A stretch of DNA of 64,000 nt, taken from positions 1 to 64,000 of the forward strand of contig CAVVAX010000007.1 of the NCBI GenBank assembly GCA_963746275.1, in the 5' to 3' direction. The notes beneath the pieces were generated by a model. It searched no databases. It was not told where the DNA came from and worked only from the letters and a program-made list of their open reading frames with translations. The DNA comes from JAEULH01 sp963746275 (GTDB lineage Bacteria > Pseudomonadota > Alphaproteobacteria > Rhodospirillales > Defluviicoccaceae). Below, in pieces: positions 28,242-37,304 of the stretch; the stretch's first letter is position 1, and each line of letters begins with the position of its first letter. The position numbers and the translations under genes are program-made.

Positions 28242-30212
28242 TCAGTTCGTCGTCGCCTGCTTGGCGTCGGCGATCAGGGCGGCGCAGTCGCTGTCCTCGC
28301 CGACGCCCTGATCGATGGGTGGCGCGAGGCCGACGATCGGCGTCAGCACGGCGTTGATGACCTTCTTGACCGTGCCTTCGACGCCGAGCCCGACCGGATC
28401 GGTCATCGCCTGCGGGTTCGCCGAGCGTGCCCTGGACGGCGATGGGGTTGCGCAGGCTGAAGGGGCTGAAGTCCTTGGGGTAAGGGACGAACCGCAGGTC
28501 CAGCGTCTCCTCGCCCATGTCGACCTGGCCCTCGCCGACGATCTTGGTGTCGGTGGTGTCGAACACCATGGTCTGCACCGCGAAGACGCCGTCGTTGGCC
28601 TTGAAGTCGCCGATGACGCAGCGGATCGGGATCGGCTTGTCGCCGCTGATGACGACGCCCAGGCTCTCGGCGATGTCGAGGCCGGCCAGCTCGATGAGCA
28701 GATGACTGATCTGCCCGCCGGACATCACCACGAACAGGTCGCCGGTGGCGGAGCCCAGGATCTCGGCGACCGAGTTGCCGGTGGTCGCGAGCTTCGCCCG
28801 GCCGCCGAGCCGCCCGGCGCTCTCCTGGGCGAACGGGCTCTTGCTCAGCAGCCGCTTCAGGTCGACCCGGCTGATCCGGGTGTCGATGTCGGAGCGCGCC
28901 GGCTGCACCGTGCCGTCCAGCGTCATGAAGACGTTGACCGTGCCGTCGCCGATCTTCACCGCCACCGGGCTGCAGGCGAAGCACGCCCTGCTCGCAGCGT
29001 CACCTCCGCGTCCAACCCGTCGATCGGCACGCCCGGGAGGAGAACCTGGCCGGCCTTGAGCCGCACGTCCGCGTCCATCTCCCGGAGCGCGCTGAGGTCG
29101 ATGGGCTTGTCGGGCAGCACCTTGCCGTCGGTGGGCTGGCCTTGCGCCTCCTTCTCGGCCTCCGCCTGCTTCTCCTCCTCGCGCTTGCCGCCCATCAGCA
29201 CGGCGACGTCGTCGAAGTCGAACTTGTGCGAGACGAGGTCCGCCGTCGCCTTCAGCCGCTCGCCGCCGGTATCCACCGCCGCCGTCCCGCTGAGGTCGCT
29301 GTCGCCGAGCCGGCCGTCGAAGTCGGCGAGCTTGAAGCGGCTGCCCTCGCGGGTCAGGTGGCCCTTCAGGCTGTAGGGCGGCGACGGCGGCACCGGCACG
29401 CCGGCGAGGGTGTAGAGGTCGGCGAGGTTGTTGCCCTTGACCGCGACCTGGATGTCGAGCCCCTCCAGCGTCTGCGGCTGGCTGACCGTGCCGTCGACCT
29501 TGGCGGAGAAGGCGCCGCTCGAGATGTCGATGTTGACGGGATAGGCCTCGCCCTCCTTGCGCAGCGCCTCCAGCGAGCCGGCCTCCACGTCGAGGTTGAG
29601 CGGCTGGCCCTGGTAGGTCCCGCCGCCGCGCACCCGCAGGCCGTCCGGCTCGGAGGCGGCCGCGAGGCTGTCCAGCGTCAGGCTGACGTCGTTGCCGCTC
29701 TGCTTGTCCTGGTAGTCGAGGTCGGCGTCCTTGATGGTGAGTTCGTGGACGATCGGCAGGTCGCGGCGTTCGGCCGGCGGCGCCGGCTCCTCCTCCTGGG
29801 CGCCGAACTGCCAGTTGGCCTCGCCACTTTCGTTCTTTGTCAGGCGCACCTTCGGCGTATCGACATGCATGGCGTCGACGACGATGTCGCCCCTGAGCAG
29901 GGCGAGGACGTCAACGCTGACGTCCAGCGCCGCGATCTCGACCATGTTCTCCGGCTGCTTGGCCCACTCGGCGTTCTCCAGCGTGATGCCGCTCATGTGC
30001 ACCCGGGTGATCCGGCCGAGATCGACGTCGAACTCGCCGTTGATGGCGAAGTCGCGGCCAAGCGCCCCGCTGACGGCGCTGGCCAGAGGCTCTTTCAGCG
30101 CGCCCCAGCCGACGAAGACCGAGATCACGACCACCGCCGTGATGGCGAGGGCGATGAGCGCCACGATGGCGGCCAACAGGATGCCGACCACGCGCACCGC
30201 CAGACGTCCCAT
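28242..30212 (-). CDS. AsmA-family envelope protein, frameshifted
   Basis: Inner-membrane-anchored periplasmic protein of the AsmA family, linked to outer-membrane and lipid homeostasis. One N-terminal helix (VVGILLAAIVALIALAITAV) is followed by an AsmA N-domain (GRDFAINGEFDVDLGRITRV). A long beta-rich region and the C-terminal AsmA_2-like part (MVFDTTDTKIVGEGQVDMGE, LRFVPYPKDFSPFSLRNPI) complete it. Two extra bases within about 30 positions near 28985 break and restore the frame, which reads LEQGVLRLQPVAVKIGDG between them. Another near 28405 precedes AMTDPVGLGVEGTVKKV, ending QATTN. The restored length is about 655 residues. Confidence 0.85.
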
Positions 30213-30323
30213 GATATTCTCCGCTGCGCCAGAGGTGAACGAGCGACCCGGCCCGGCTCCGCCGCGTCCTCCACGATTAACGGGCGCGAGCGGGCTCTGT
30301 TCCGGCGGACGGCGCGGCCGGAG

Positions 30324-31276
30324 CTACACCTGCGGGGCCGCGATCATCTCGCGGGCAGCGAGGATCGCGCCGCCGACGATGAGGACGCAGGCAACGGCCA
30401 GGGCCCAGGTGAGCCGGGCCTGGCCCGCGGCGATCAAGAGCAGCGTCGACAGCAGCGGAGTGGCATAGGCGGCCACGCCCGAGCACGCGGATGTCGCCGT
30501 GCTTGACGCCGTGGTCCCAGGTGAAGAAGGCGACCCCGACGGGCCCGAGGCCCATGGCGGCAACGGCCAGCCACTCGCCGCCCTCGGGCCATACGGTTTC
30601 CTCGAAGGCGAGTGTGGGCGAGCGCGGCGAGCAGGGCGGTCGCGGCGCAGAAGCCGCCGACGGCATCGGTCGGTACGTGGGCGTAGCGGCGGCTGAGGAT
30701 CGAGTAGCCGGCCCAGGTCAGGGCGGCGGCAGAGGGCCGCGAGATAGCCGGTCAGGTACTGGCCGCGAAAGCCGAACCCCTCGCCGCCGCCGTAGCCGAC
30801 CAGGATCACCGTTCCGGCGAGACCGGAGACGGCGCCGGCCAAGTGCCACCAGCGCAGCCGGTGGCCCGGAAGGAGCGCAGAGAAGACGACGATCAGGAGC
30901 GGCCAGAGGTAGTTGATGAGGCTGGCCTCCACCGCCGGCGCGGTGCGCAGCGCCAGGAAGTAGAGGACGTGGTAGCCGAACAGGCCGCCGACGCCGACCA
31001 GCCAGACCGGTGGCGGCCAGCGGAGGTGGCCGAGCACGGCCTCGCGGCGCACGCAGCCACTTGCCCACCGCGAGCGAGGCGGCGCAGCGCGAAGGCCATC
31101 GCCACGAGCTGGAACGGGGGAACGGAGCCGGACAGCGTGGTGAGGACCGCCAGCGTCGACCACAGCAGGATGGTCGCGCCGCCGATGGCGGTCGCGAGGC
31201 GGACCTGGCGGCGGCTGGAGAAGCCGGTCGCGCGGCCGCGACCGCGCGGCACGCTGGGCGGCGGCACCCTCGGCAC
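30324..31276 (-). CDS. EamA/DMT-family transporter, multiply frameshifted
   Basis: Drug/metabolite-type transporter, normally ten helices in two EamA repeats. Recognisable fragments in successive frames are LATAIGGATILLWSTLAVLT, GVGGLFGYHVLYFLALRTAP, VEASLINYLWPLLIVVFSAL, WHLAGAVSGLAGTVILVGYG and the C-terminal LTWALAVACVLIVGGAILAA. The order and spacing match the family. At least four shifts are needed (around 31080, 30740, 30630 and 30480). This is the highest density in the window, so decay cannot be excluded. It lies 17 bases downstream of the hbd stop on the same strand. Confidence 0.75.
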
Positions 31277-31293
31277 CGCCGCCTTGCGTTTGC

Positions 31294-32190
31294 TCAGACG
31301 ACCGGGTGCAGCAGCTGCGGGTTCTGGACCTTCGGCTTCTGCGAATGGTCGTAGAAGCCCTTACCGGTCTTCATCCCGAGATAGCCGAGCTGAACGAGGC
31401 GGGTGAGCGTGTGCGGCGGCGCATGATGCTCATGGCGCACGTCGGTGAAGATGTTGTGGGCCATCGCCTCGACGACATCGAGGCCGATGTAGTCGGCGAG
31501 CTCGAAGGGGCCCATGGGATGGGCCGCACCGAGCCGCATGGCCTGGTCGATGCTCTCGATGGTGCCGGTGCCGCGCTCCAGCATGCGGATCGCGTTCAGC
31601 ATGTACGGCGTCAGCAGCCGGTTGACGATGAAGCCGGTCGTGTCCTGAACGATGACCGGGTCCTTGCCGATCTGCCGGCAGAACTTGTCGAGGGTCTGGA
31701 TCGCCTCGTCGGAGGTCTCGAAGGCGTGGATGATCTCGACCAGCTTCATCACCGGCGCCGGGTTGAAGAAGTGCAGGCCGGCAACGCGCGAGCGGTGCTT
31801 GCACACCGCCATCATGGTGGTGACCGAAAGCGTCGAGGTGTTGGTGGTGAGCAGCGCGTCCGGCCGGCAGATCGACTCCAGCCGGCGGAACAGGTTCTTC
31901 TTGGCCTCGATCTCCTCGATCACCGACTCGACGACAAGGTCGCAGTCGGCGACGGCGCGCTCGTCGGTGGAGAACGTGACCCGCCCGAGGATCGCCTCCT
32001 TGTCCTCCGCCTTCATCTTGCCGCGCTCGACCATCTTGCCGAGGCTGCGGTCCAGCGTGCTCTTGGCCTTCTCCCACGACCCGGGCGTCGCCTTGACCGC
32101 GATCACGTTGATCCCGGCCTGCGCGCAGACCTGGGTGATGCCGAGGCCCATGGCTCCGGTGCCGATGATGCCGACGTTGGCTATGGCCAT
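31294..32190 (-). CDS. 3-hydroxybutyryl-CoA dehydrogenase
   Basis: NAD(H)-dependent oxidation/reduction of 3-hydroxyacyl-CoA (Hbd/PaaH type). The intact 298-residue product has the Rossmann motif VGIIGTGAMGLGI, the catalytic His in GLHFFNPAPVMKLVEI, FIVNRLLTPYMLNA and the C-terminal-domain signature MGPFELADYIGLDV. The ATG at 32190 (MAIANVG) follows AAGGGGAA and is preferred over a longer reading. With the adjacent thiolase it handles acetoacetyl-CoA/3-hydroxybutyryl-CoA. It is not the NADPH-dependent SDR-type PhaB. A terminator lies between it and the thiolase gene, so the two may be separately transcribed. Confidence 0.94.
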   Translation of the reverse strand: MAIANVGIIGTGAMGLGITQVCAQAGINVIAVKATPGSWEKAKSTLDRSLGKMVERGKMKAEDKEAILGRVTFSTDERAVADCDLVVESVIEEIEAKKNLFRRLESICRPDALLTTNTSTLSVTTMMAVCKHRSRVAGLHFFNPAPVMKLVEIIHAFETSDEAIQTLDKFCRQIGKDPVIVQDTTGFIVNRLLTPYMLNAIRMLERGTGTIESIDQAMRLGAAHPMGPFELADYIGLDVVEAMAHNIFTDVRHEHHAPPHTLTRLVQLGYLGMKTGKGFYDHSQKPKVQNPQLLHPVV

Positions 32191-32400
32191 ATCCGTTCCC
32201 CTTTTGCGAGCGCTGGAGCGAGCCGCAGACCTTCGCGGTTCATTGGCGGCGGGACCTCCCCGCACGTGTCCAGAGCGAGTTTACTTGCCGTCAAGCGGGT
32301 GAGATTAGACGGCTTTCGCGAGCGAAACAAAGGCGATGTTGCGCCCGCACAGTGGAATGCGGAGGCCAGCGCCGGCATTGTGGCGGTGGCGGAAAGAGTA

Positions 32401-32420
32401 GGGCCGCCCGAAGGCGGCCC
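32401..32420 (-). terminator. Strong UUCG-loop hairpin after the thiolase gene
   Basis: On the minus strand GGGCCGCC-TTCG-GGCGGCCC forms a perfect 8-base stem closed by a UUCG tetraloop, followed by TACTCTTTCC. It lies 31 bases beyond the thiolase stop and upstream of hbd. This is the best terminator in the window. Confidence 0.7.
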
Positions 32421-32451
32421 TGCCGTACGGCTCAAAACGGAAGGCGCCGTT

Positions 32452-33627
32452 CTAGTCGCGCTGGACGCACATGGCGATGCCCATGCCGCCGCCGACGCAG
32501 GCGGTGGCCAGGCCCTTCTTGGCGTTGCGCTTGATCATCTCGTGGACGAGGGTCAGCAGGATCCGGGAGCCGGAGCAGCCGATCGGGTGACCCAGCGCGA
32601 TGGCGCCGCCATTGACGTTGACGATGCCGGTGTCCCAGCCCAGCTCGCGGTTCACCGAGATGGCCTGAGCGGCAAAGGCCTCGTTGGCCTCGACCAGCTC
32701 AAGATCCTTGACCGTCCAGCCGGCCCTCTCCAGCGCCTTGCGGCTGGCCGGGATCGGGCCGGTGCCCATGATCGCCGGATCCACGCCCGAGGTCGCCCAG
32801 GAGACGATGCGCGCCAGCGGCTCGACGCCACGCTTCGCGGCGTTCTCGGCTGTCATCAGCACCATTGCGGCGGCGCCGTCGTTGATGCCCGACGCATTGC
32901 CTGCCGTGACCGTGCCCTCCTTCTCGAACGCGGGGCGAAGCTTGGACAGCGTTTCGATCGTCGTTCCAAAGATCGGATGCTCGTCGGTATCGACGACGGT
33001 GTCGCCCTTGCGGGTCTTAATGGTGACCGGGACGATCTCGTCCTTGAACTTGCCGCCCTTGATCGCGGCTTCGGCCTTGTTCTGCGACGCCAGCGCGAAC
33101 TCGTCCTGCTCTTTCCGGGTGATCTGATACTTCTTGGCGACGTTCTCGGCGGTGTTGCCCATGTGGTAGTTGTGGAACGGGTCGATCAGGCCGTCGCGCA
33201 GCATGCTGTCGACCATCTTGAACTCGCCCATCTTGGTGCCGCCGCGCAGGTTGGCCTCGTGCGGCGCCCAGCTCATGCTCTCCATACCGCCGGCGACGAC
33301 GACGTCGTGCTCGCCCAGCTTGAGCGACTTGAAGCCCTCGGCCACGGAGCGCATCCCGGACGCGCACAGCTGGTTGATCGCGTAGGCCGTCGAGGCGTCC
33401 GAGATGCCGGCGTTGATGCAGACCTGTCGGGCGGGGCCGCCGCCGACATTGCCTTGCAGCACGATACCCATAATCACTTCTTCGACTTCACCGGGATCGG
33501 TCTTGGCGCGCTTAAGCGCCTCTCTCACCGCGATCTCGCCCAACGCGACGGGCGACAGGCTGCTCAGCGAGCCGTTGAACCGACCGACCGGCGTCCGCGC
33601 GCCGCCAGCTATGACAATTTCACTCAT
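32452..33627 (-). CDS. phaA: Acetyl-CoA C-acetyltransferase (thiolase)
   Basis: Condenses two acetyl-CoA to acetoacetyl-CoA, the first step of PHB synthesis, and also runs in the degradative direction. The intact 391-residue product has the acyl-enzyme Cys in INQLCASGMRSV, the catalytic His in GGAIALGHPIGCSGSR and the second Cys in ACVGGGMGIA. AGAGGA lies 7 bases before the ATG. It is divergent from phaR, whose protein typically controls PHB genes. Confidence 0.95.
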   Translation of the reverse strand: MSEIVIAGGARTPVGRFNGSLSSLSPVALGEIAVREALKRAKTDPGEVEEVIMGIVLQGNVGGGPARQVCINAGISDASTAYAINQLCASGMRSVAEGFKSLKLGEHDVVVAGGMESMSWAPHEANLRGGTKMGEFKMVDSMLRDGLIDPFHNYHMGNTAENVAKKYQITRKEQDEFALASQNKAEAAIKGGKFKDEIVPVTIKTRKGDTVVDTDEHPIFGTTIETLSKLRPAFEKEGTVTAGNASGINDGAAAMVLMTAENAAKRGVEPLARIVSWATSGVDPAIMGTGPIPASRKALERAGWTVKDLELVEANEAFAAQAISVNRELGWDTGIVNVNGGAIALGHPIGCSGSRILLTLVHEMIKRNAKKGLATACVGGGMGIAMCVQRD

Positions 33628-33808
33628 GCTGATTTCCTCTCCTCACCCGGGATCACACCGCTTGACGGCGTGTGGGCTTGTGTTTGCCAGTGTGGGCCGG
33701 GAGAATAGGGCCGCCCCTTGGCGTTAGCAAGCAGCGAAGCCCTCCGCAGCTCGCGCGCGGTGCATCGCCCGTCGGTCGCTTCGCCGGCGCAGGTCAAGGT
33801 CGCGCATA

Positions 33809-33819
33809 TTGCATTGCAA
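33809..33819. promoter_or_regulatory. Candidate PhaR binding site
   Basis: TTGCA-T-TGCAA is a near-symmetric dyad in the 260-base divergent region between phaA and phaR, 68 bases before the phaR ATG. It contains TGC-N3-GCA, the core of the TGC-rich site described for alphaproteobacterial PhaR repressors. Autoregulation and control of phaA are inferred. Confidence 0.5.
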
Positions 33820-33886
33820 CATCTTTTGGCCGATACTAGACGCTGAGGGCGAGGTTTCTAGAATTCCGGGCAGAGGCCACCTGTGC

Positions 33887-34624
33887 ATGAGCGACTCCAA
33901 CGACGCGCCTCCGGCTGACGCGTCCGCAAAAATCACGATCAAGAAGTACGCCAACCGGCGCCTCTACAACACCGCCACCAGCTGCTACGTGACGCTCGAT
34001 TACCTTGCCAATCTGGTCAAGGCGGGCGCCGACTTCGCGGTGTACGACGCGCGCAGCGGCGACGACATCACCCGCTCGGTGCTGACGCACATCATCGTCG
34101 AGGAGGAAGCCAAGGGGCAGAGCATGCTGCCGGTGAGCTTCCTGCGCAACCTCATCAGCTTCTACGGCGATAGCCTGCAGGTCGTGGTTCCACGTTATCT
34201 AGAGCACAGCATGCAGGCGTTCTCGCGCAACCAGGAGCAGATGCGCGAGTACATGGCCGGCGCCTTCGACGGGCTGAACCCATTCACGTCGTTCGAGGAG
34301 ATGAGCAAGCAGCAGCTCGCCATGTTCGAACGCGCGGTGAGGATGTTCAGCCCCTTCTACGCCGACGATACGGCGGCGGAAGAGAAGGAGAAGGCCAGCG
34401 CGAGCGCCGCCTCGCCGGCGGATAATCAGATCGAGGAGCTGCGCTCGCGGCTGAACGAGATGCAGCGCCAGCTCGACGAGTTCGTCTCCAGGCGGGACGA
34501 CCGGAGCCAACAGCGCCCGGACAAGGAGGTGGCCGCAGCAGGGTCGGCCGGCAATACGCCGGAAGAGTCCAGCCGGGAGGTCAGCCAACACAGCGTCAAG
34601 CGCGCCGGCGTCGGCGGGCCGTAG
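33887..34624 (+). CDS. phaR: Polyhydroxyalkanoate synthesis repressor PhaR
   Basis: DNA-binding repressor that also senses PHB granules. The N-terminal PHB_acc_N domain (about residues 15-75) reads ITIKKYANRRLYNTATSCYV, VYDARSGDDITRSVLT and HIIVEEEAKGQSMLP. The PHB-binding repeat region contains FLRNLISFYGDSLQVVVPRY. The C-terminus is a charged coiled-coil and low-complexity tail (EELRSRLNEMQRQLDEFV). Length is 245 residues from the ATG at 33887; a longer reading from 33809 would start within the candidate operator. Confidence 0.95.
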   Translation: MSDSNDAPPADASAKITIKKYANRRLYNTATSCYVTLDYLANLVKAGADFAVYDARSGDDITRSVLTHIIVEEEAKGQSMLPVSFLRNLISFYGDSLQVVVPRYLEHSMQAFSRNQEQMREYMAGAFDGLNPFTSFEEMSKQQLAMFERAVRMFSPFYADDTAAEEKEKASASAASPADNQIEELRSRLNEMQRQLDEFVSRRDDRSQQRPDKEVAAAGSAGNTPEESSREVSQHSVKRAGVGGP

Positions 34625-34952
34625 AGTTCAAACCCGGCCGTGGCCCTCAAGCGTAGCGGAATTTGCCAGCCTTCAAGGGGCAGACGTCGCCTCGTGAGCG
34701 CGCGTGTCCCGCGCATGCACAGCGGGCGAATTATACTGCTTGTCAATCGCGGTTCCGATTGCTAGGTCAAGCATCGACCTTGCGGCTAAACGTGCCGGCG
34801 AACTGCGGGGATGAGCGCGGCTTGGCACGGAACCTGCGTAAGGATCGGAAGGAACGGGGGCGTCGGCGCGATATCGAACGTTCGGCCAGACAGGGAGGCA
34901 GTGAACGGGCCGGCGGAACTTGGGACCGAACTTGTTCTGGAGATCCGATAAA
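34625..34952. promoter_or_regulatory. Regulatory region upstream of the XRE gene with an inverted repeat
   Basis: This is 328 bases without a gene. CAATCG-CGGTTC-CGATTG at 34744-34761 is a perfect 6-base dyad, with TTATACT just upstream near 34731. It may be an operator for the XRE regulator that follows. The ribosome site GGAG at 34939 precedes the next ATG. Confidence 0.4.
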
Positions 34953-35339
34953 ATGGTGCCGTTCGATGAAGTAACGAAGCCGGTGAACCGCGGGACTGAT
35001 GTGGACCGCTTCGTCGGGGGCCGTATCCGCGAGCGTCGGGTGATGCTCGGGCTGAGCCAGCAGCAAATGGCCAACTTGATTGGCGTGACCTACCAGCAGG
35101 CGCACAAGTACGAGCGCGGCATCAACCGCATCTCGGCCGGCAGGCTGTACGAGATCGCCCGGGTGCTGAGCGTGCCGGTGAGCTTTTTCTACGAGGGGCT
35201 GGACGACGTCCAGGGCAGCGACGACTTGTCCATCCGCCAGCGCATGTGCCTGGAGTTGGCGCGAAACTTCACCCAGATCCCGAACGAACGCCACCGCGAG
35301 GCGCTGAGCCAACTCGCCAGGGTGCTTGCGATCAAGTAG
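34953..35339 (+). CDS. XRE-family transcriptional regulator
   Basis: A 128-residue protein with a Cro/CI helix-turn-helix at about residues 25-80. The segments are GGRIRERRVMLGLSQQQMAN, IGVTYQQAHKYERGINRIS and RLYEIARVLSVPVSFFYEGL. A short helical tail follows (RMCLELARNFTQIPNERHRE). It resembles the single-domain HTH regulators common in rhizobia and Rhodospirillales; the target is unknown. The ATG at 34953 has GGAG 11 bases upstream and is preferred over 34920. Its 3' 150 bases overlap the apparent end of queG on the other strand. Confidence 0.88.
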   Translation: MVPFDEVTKPVNRGTDVDRFVGGRIRERRVMLGLSQQQMANLIGVTYQQAHKYERGINRISAGRLYEIARVLSVPVSFFYEGLDDVQGSDDLSIRQRMCLELARNFTQIPNERHREALSQLARVLAIK

Positions 35340-36289
35340 CCGGCTTCGAGCGGCGGCTCGACGTTGCCGTTGGCTAGAGCAACGGCGACGTTGCGGGCCA
35401 TGCGCGTTCGCCCGCTGCGCTTGATCGCGGTGCGCGCGAACATCCGCGCGAATGCCTCGTCGTCAAGCGCCGCCAGGGTCGTGAGTTGCGGGGCCGCGAG
35501 TTCAGCCCGCGGCTTTAGGTCCTGGTGCGGCGTCGGCGACGAGAACTTCGTCCACGGGCAGGCGGCAAGGCAGTCGTCGCAGCCGTAGATCCGGTTCCCG
35601 GCGGCCGCGGCAAGCGCCTCCGGAATGATCGCCCGCGTGCTCGATGGTCAGGTAGGACAGGCAGCGCCGCGGCTCGATGCGGTAAGGCTCCGCCAGCGCC
35701 CCGGTAGGACAGGCGCGCAGGCAGGCGTCGCATGAGCCGCAGTGGTCCACCTCGGGCGCGTCCGGGGCGATCTCCAGCGTGGTGAACACCTCACCCAGGA
35801 ACAGCCAGGAGCCGAAGCGGCGCGAGACCAGGTTGGTGTGCTTGCCGATCCAGCCGAGGCCGGCGCGCTGGGCCAGCGGCTTCTCCATCACCGGCGCCGT
35901 GTCGACGAAGACCTTGGCGTCGCCGCCGTAGGCCTCCATTAGCCACCGGCCCAGCGCCTTCAGCCGCGACTTCAGCACCTTGTGGTAGTCGCGGCCGCGG
36001 GCGTAGACGCTGATTGCGCCCCGGTCCGGGTCGGCGTGCACCGCCAGCGGATCCTCCTCGGGGCCATAGTTGACCCCGAGGCAGATCACGCTGCGCGCCT
36101 CCGGCCATAGCGCCCGGGGAGAGGCACGCCGGTCGGCAGTTCGCGCCATCCATTCCATGTCGCCGTGCCGGCCCTCGGCGAGGTACTGGCGAAGGTTCGC
36201 CGCGTCTTCGGCGTCCGCCGCTCGGCCGCAGCAAAGCCGCAGGCGTCGAAGCCCAGCGACAGAGCCTTTTTGCGGATAACCTCTTTCAT
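35189..36289 (-). CDS. queG: Epoxyqueuosine reductase, frameshifted
   Basis: Cobalamin/[4Fe-4S] enzyme for the last step of tRNA queuosine synthesis. The N-terminus MKEVIRKKALSLGFDACGFA is in one frame. After a break near 36205 the next frame carries DAEDAANLRQYLAEGRHGDM, VICLGVNYGPEE, GLGWIGKHTNLVSRRFGSWL and the first cluster CGSCDACLRACPTGAL. After a break near 35635 the third frame has the second cluster GCDDCLAACPWTKFS and SIKR-like AIKRSGRTRMARNVAVALAN. From there the frame reads on to 35189, antisense to the XRE gene, without family-like sequence. The true end is probably near 35340 and the HEAT-like tail of longer QueG proteins is missing. Confidence 0.88.
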
Positions 36290-36360
36290 CCACTCCCGAC
36301 CAATCGCTGCCCGCGGCAAGAAGGGTCATGGCGCCGCGCTGGGCGGCTTCGCACTTAGGC

Positions 36361-36636
36361 TTACGCCGGTCCCTTGCGCACGACGATGGTAAAGAGGCCG
36401 TTCGCCTCGCTGCTGGCAACGAGGACGTTGCCGGTGGTCTTGCAGAAGCTGGCGAAATCGTTCGGCGCCGCCGGATCGGTGGCCAGGACTTCGAGCTCGG
36501 CGCCCGCCGGCAGGCTCTTCAGCATCTTGTTGGCGCGCAGGACCGGCAGCGGACACTGCAGGCCGCGAGCATCCAGAACATGATCGGCCAACGCCGGCTC
36601 CTCGGCTATCAGCGCTTCACACCTTGTCGTGACCAC
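36361..36636 (-). CDS. TusA-like sulfur-carrier protein
   Basis: A 91-residue protein of the TusA/SirA/YeeD family. The persulfide-carrying Cys sits in the signature DARGLQCPLPVLRANKML (CPxP). The C-terminal strand region ends FTIVVRKGPA. Such proteins relay sulfane sulfur for tRNA thiolation, molybdenum cofactor or sulfur oxidation. It lies 71 bases downstream of the queG start region and diverges from a sulfide-sensor-like ArsR gene. That context favours a sulfur-trafficking role. Confidence 0.9.
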   Translation of the reverse strand: MVTTRCEALIAEEPALADHVLDARGLQCPLPVLRANKMLKSLPAGAELEVLATDPAAPNDFASFCKTTGNVLVASSEANGLFTIVVRKGPA

Positions 36637-36890
36637 CCCGCAACTGCACAGCGCGGGGCCGGCAAGTCAAGCGCCAATATTGCGGCGCACAACGCAGGTG
36701 TAGATTATGCGCGTTGTCCCTATTTATGACATCATGCTCATGGAATTTCCGGAAGCGGCGAGCTACATTCAGCGGATGCGCGAATCACGTGCCGGATCAC
36801 AACGTGTGTGCACCGGCGGCTAACGAGCGTGTGGGACGCTTGCGAGGCATGGGAGCGCGTACCTCTCGCGGCAGGCACAGCAAGGATCCG

Positions 36891-37286
36891 ATGCAAGGGG
36901 AGACACTGGTGCAGACGGTCGACCTCGAGTACATGCGGGCGAGCGCCGCGCGAGCGAGCGCCTTGCTCAAAGCCATGGGCAACCCCCACCGACTGATGGT
37001 GCTGTGTCAGCTCGCCAAGGGCGAGCGTTCGGTCGGTGAGCTGGAGCGGCTGGTGGGGCTCAGCCAGTCGGCACTGTCGCAGCACCTGGCGCGGCTACGG
37101 CGCGACAACCTGGTGCAGACCCGCCGGTCGGCGCAGACCATCTTCTATTCGCTGGCCGGCGGCGAGGCCAGTGCGGTGATCGCCACGCTCTACCAGCTCT
37201 ACTGCTCCGGGATGGAGCATTCCGCCGTTCCTGGCGCGGACGCCGCCGAGCAGGCGGGCCGGTCCGCACCCATGCTGCCCTCCTGA
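36891..37286 (+). CDS. ArsR-family regulator of the BigR/SqrR sulfide-sensing type
   Basis: A winged-helix repressor of 131 residues with recognition helix SQSALSQHLARLRRDNLVQT. Two cysteines, C39 in RLMVLCQLAKGE and C105 in YQLYCSG, are 66 residues apart. That is the same spacing and sequence setting as the redox pair of SqrR/BigR (C41 and C107 in SqrR), which form a polysulfide link on exposure to sulfide. The ATG at 36891 with AAGGA upstream gives the usual short N-terminus; an earlier in-frame ATG is possible. It is divergent from the TusA-like gene. No metal-binding ArsR motif is seen. The sensor role is inferred from family residues. Confidence 0.88.
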   Translation: MQGETLVQTVDLEYMRASAARASALLKAMGNPHRLMVLCQLAKGERSVGELERLVGLSQSALSQHLARLRRDNLVQTRRSAQTIFYSLAGGEASAVIATLYQLYCSGMEHSAVPGADAAEQAGRSAPMLPS

Positions 37287-37304
37287 CCTGGCGCGCCTGC
37301 CGCA

